A stretch of 8,489 bases of DNA, taken from Paludibacter sp. Lineage in GTDB: Bacteria > Bacteroidota > Bacteroidia > Bacteroidales > Paludibacteraceae. Below the pieces are notes generated by a model. The model was not told the origin of the DNA, did not search any database, and saw nothing but the letters and a program-made list of their open reading frames with translations. This document shows positions 7,028 through 8,489 of this stretch, one piece after another. Each line of letters opens with the position of its first letter. Positions within the stretch are counted from its first letter, which is position 1. A program made the translations under genes and the position numbers. Where the stretch lies: contig JANJXE010000380.1 in NCBI GenBank assembly GCA_024709185.1, forward strand, positions 1-8,489, in the 5' to 3' direction.

Positions 7028-8083
7028 CTATTTATTTTTAATAGTTATCATTTTCCCATTATATACTCTCATAAACTTCTTATCCACGTCAATATATTCC
7101 AGCAATGTTCTCACCGATAAATTCATATCCAGACTGCCGGAATAATATTCATCTTTTATATCGTTCGACTCAAAATAAATCTGTACATCAAACTTACGCT
7201 CCAAATTCTTCGCAATTTCTTCTAATGTGGCATCCACAAAATGCAATTTGCCGATTTGCCATTGTGCCGATTTGGAAACATCGGCATAATTGGCATACAT
7301 AGTGTTCGATTCTTTTATAAAATGAAGTTGTTGATTGGGAAGTAACGTAATTTTCATATCGGTTTCATTATCAACAGCCGACACATCTACCTTTCCTTCT
7401 ATAAGGCTGACTTCAACAGTAGGATCGCTTGTATACGATCGTACATTAAAAATGGTTCCAAGCACTTTAATTTCTAAATCGTTGGTCTGCACCAAAAATG
7501 GTTTGTCAGCATCTTTTTTGACATCAAAATACCCTTCTCCGGTCATTTCGACTTCACGATTTTTCTTTCCGTATTTATTGGTGTACTTCAGAGTGGTTCC
7601 TGCGTTCAGCCAGGCAATTGTTCCATCCGGAAGAACAATCTTTGCCTGTGAACCCAATGGCACAACGGTGGTATAGGTCATTAGTTGAGAAGAGCTATTA
7701 AGAACTTCGTTATAAAAATAATAGCCAGAAACGGATGTAGTAAGTAAAAAAATCAGAACAGCGGCTATTCTTATAAAATATTGAACCAATGTTGGTCTGC
7801 TTGAGCTACTGTTGCCTGTGACAAGAAGCTCACGTATATAGTTGTAATTATACGGTTTTTTTTCTTCAAGAGCTGGAATCATCGAAATGGCCCTCGTTTT
7901 AACAATTTCGTTAAACCGGTCTTTCAATGAGGGATCAGATTGCAACATTTCAATCAGAAGTTGTTCTTCCTTATCGGAAATAGTTTCCGATAAATACTGC
8001 ATCATCAGGTGTTCGAAGTTTTGTGGCTTGTCTGGCATTAGTTTGTGAGATGGCATATTAGTGCTGTCTGTATAGTAATACAC
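7028..8083 (-). CDS. FecR-type anti-sigma factor
   Basis: A 351-residue inner-membrane protein if read from the GTG at 8081-8083. Residues 20-95 are cytoplasmic and helical (FEHLMMQYLSETISDKEEQLL), the part expected to hold an ECF sigma factor. About 105-124 is one membrane segment (IRIAAVLIFLLTTSVSGYYF). The periplasmic FecR domain spans about 137-236 with its usual motifs: VPLGSQAKIVLPDGTIAWLN, GEGYFDV (182-188) and VLGTIFNV (207-214). Residues 277-350 are the Bacteroidota-specific C-terminal domain (LHFVDATLEEIAKNLERKFD and YIDVDKKF), similar in fold to STN. Known FecR proteins relay the state of an STN-bearing receptor to an ECF sigma factor, and the receptor here is the next gene, 62 bases downstream. 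The start is uncertain: ATG codons at 8054-8056 (residue 10) and 8036-8038 (residue 16) keep all domains, and the first is my preferred start because MPSHKLMP precedes the helical region. No sigma gene is in the window. Confidence 0.93.
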   Translation of the reverse strand: MYYYTDSTNMPSHKLMPDKPQNFEHLMMQYLSETISDKEEQLLIEMLQSDPSLKDRFNEIVKTRAISMIPALEEKKPYNYNYIRELLVTGNSSSSRPTLVQYFIRIAAVLIFLLTTSVSGYYFYNEVLNSSSQLMTYTTVVPLGSQAKIVLPDGTIAWLNAGTTLKYTNKYGKKNREVEMTGEGYFDVKKDADKPFLVQTNDLEIKVLGTIFNVRSYTSDPTVEVSLIEGKVDVSAVDNETDMKITLLPNQQLHFIKESNTMYANYADVSKSAQWQIGKLHFVDATLEEIAKNLERKFDVQIYFESNDIKDEYYSGSLDMNLSVRTLLEYIDVDKKFMRVYNGKMITIKNK

Positions 8084-8150
8084 ATCTCAACTTAAAAACG
8101 TTTAGTCTAATGCCGAATTTTTTGAACATTAAAAACCACAGAATCCGTAA
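8084..8150. other. 67-base gap between the two FecR genes
   Basis: AT-rich spacer between the stop of the upstream FecR gene and the GTG of the second; it becomes 94 bases if translation begins at the ATG at 8056. I see no convincing promoter, terminator hairpin or small ORF. The spacing allows one transcript or a separate start for the FecR-receptor unit. Confidence 0.4.
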
Positions 8151-8489
8151 TTACTTTTTTCTCTCAATCAACAAGGTATCTCCATGCTGATGGATAGCAA
8201 ACTTTTTATCCACATCAATATAGGTCAGTACTTCTTTCAGCGATAAGTTCATGTCAAGACTTCCTGAAAAAACTTCATTTTTTATTGTGTTTTCGGCTAT
8301 TTGTATTGTAACATCGTACCTTCGTTCCAAATCACGTGAAATCTGATCGAAAGTGGCATCCACAAAACTTAGCCTTCCGGTAGTCCACAAAGCCGAACGA
8401 CTGGCATCGGTTTGAGTAAGTTCAATTTTCCTGGTCTGTTTATTGAAAATAAGCTGATCATTGGGTTTCAGGGTATGTACCTGATTATT
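8151..8489 (-). CDS. FecR-type anti-sigma factor, C-terminal part (5' end outside window)
   Basis: The frame is open from the right edge to the TAA at 8151-8153, giving the last 112 residues; no start codon need be sought inside the window. The visible part begins NNQVHTLKPNDQLIFNKQ, the end of a FecR domain. It continues into the DUF4974-like C-terminal domain (ALWTTGRLSFVDATFDQIS, then DLERRYDV, SGSLDMNLS, YIDVDKKF). It aligns without large gaps with the C-terminus of the FecR encoded at 7028-8083: about half the positions are identical by eye, and SGSLDMNLS and YIDVDKKF match exactly. The pair is therefore probably a tandem duplication. The missing part should hold the membrane segment and the sigma-binding region. 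Its partner sigma factor and receptor, if any, lie to the right of the window. It could also share the receptor at 3699-6965, but the FecR adjacent to that receptor is the more natural partner. Confidence 0.92.
   Translation of the reverse strand, partial: NNQVHTLKPNDQLIFNKQTRKIELTQTDASRSALWTTGRLSFVDATFDQISRDLERRYDVTIQIAENTIKNEVFSGSLDMNLSLKEVLTYIDVDKKFAIHQHGDTLLIERKK

Noticed and set aside
7105..7676. Plus-strand open frames antisense to the FecR gene (7105-7302 and 7335-7676)
   Set aside because: They overlap conserved FecR motifs read on the minus strand; the translations look like shadow sequence without recognisable features.
1..8489. tRNA, rRNA, CRISPR array, insertion sequence or phage elements
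   Set aside because: No cloverleaf-like sequence, regularly spaced repeats, transposase or integrase frame, or terminal inverted repeats were seen; nearly all of the window is coding.

Overview
The window reads as a Bacteroidota chromosome segment. It is AT-rich and its genes lack strong Shine-Dalgarno sequences. Two FecR proteins carry the Bacteroidota-type C-terminal domain (DUF4974-like), one TonB-dependent receptor has STN and carboxypeptidase-regulatory-like N-terminal extensions, and two secreted proteins end in type A sorting domains of the type IX secretion system (T9SS). The flavour suits a polysaccharide-degrading member of the phylum (for example Marinilabiliales/Prolixibacteraceae-like), but genus cannot be fixed from the sequence alone.

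All genes lie on the minus strand, so transcription runs from the right end to the left. In that order: the C-terminal part of a FecR-type anti-sigma factor, cut by the right edge (8151-8489); a complete second FecR (7028-8083, start uncertain); a 1088-residue TonB-dependent receptor (3699-6965); a 595-residue secreted right-handed beta-helix protein with a T9SS tail (1867-3654); a 258-residue secreted protein made of a carbohydrate-binding-like beta-sandwich domain plus a T9SS tail (1003-1779); and the first 265 codons of a secreted protein with the same kind of N-terminal domain followed by a LamG/concanavalin-like domain, cut by the left edge (1-795). Gaps are 67, 62, 44, 87 and 207 bases. 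The first five genes could be one transcript; the 207-base gap before the last gene is the likeliest place for a separate promoter. Perfect inverted repeats sit in the 87- and 207-base gaps, and neither has the U-tract of a standard intrinsic terminator.

The layout suggests a substrate-sensing uptake locus. The receptor's periplasmic STN domain would contact FecR, which would control an ECF sigma factor (not in the window). The receptor would import a ligand, and the T9SS-exported beta-helix and beta-sandwich proteins would bind or process polymer outside the cell. No SusD-like lipoprotein and no recognisable glycoside hydrolase lie in the window, so this is not a standard SusC/SusD polysaccharide utilisation locus. 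The substrate is unknown. The points most worth following are the SusD-less receptor linked to T9SS cargo, the tandem FecR pair, and the shared domain (WDF, NWP and ELPHN motifs) in the last two proteins.
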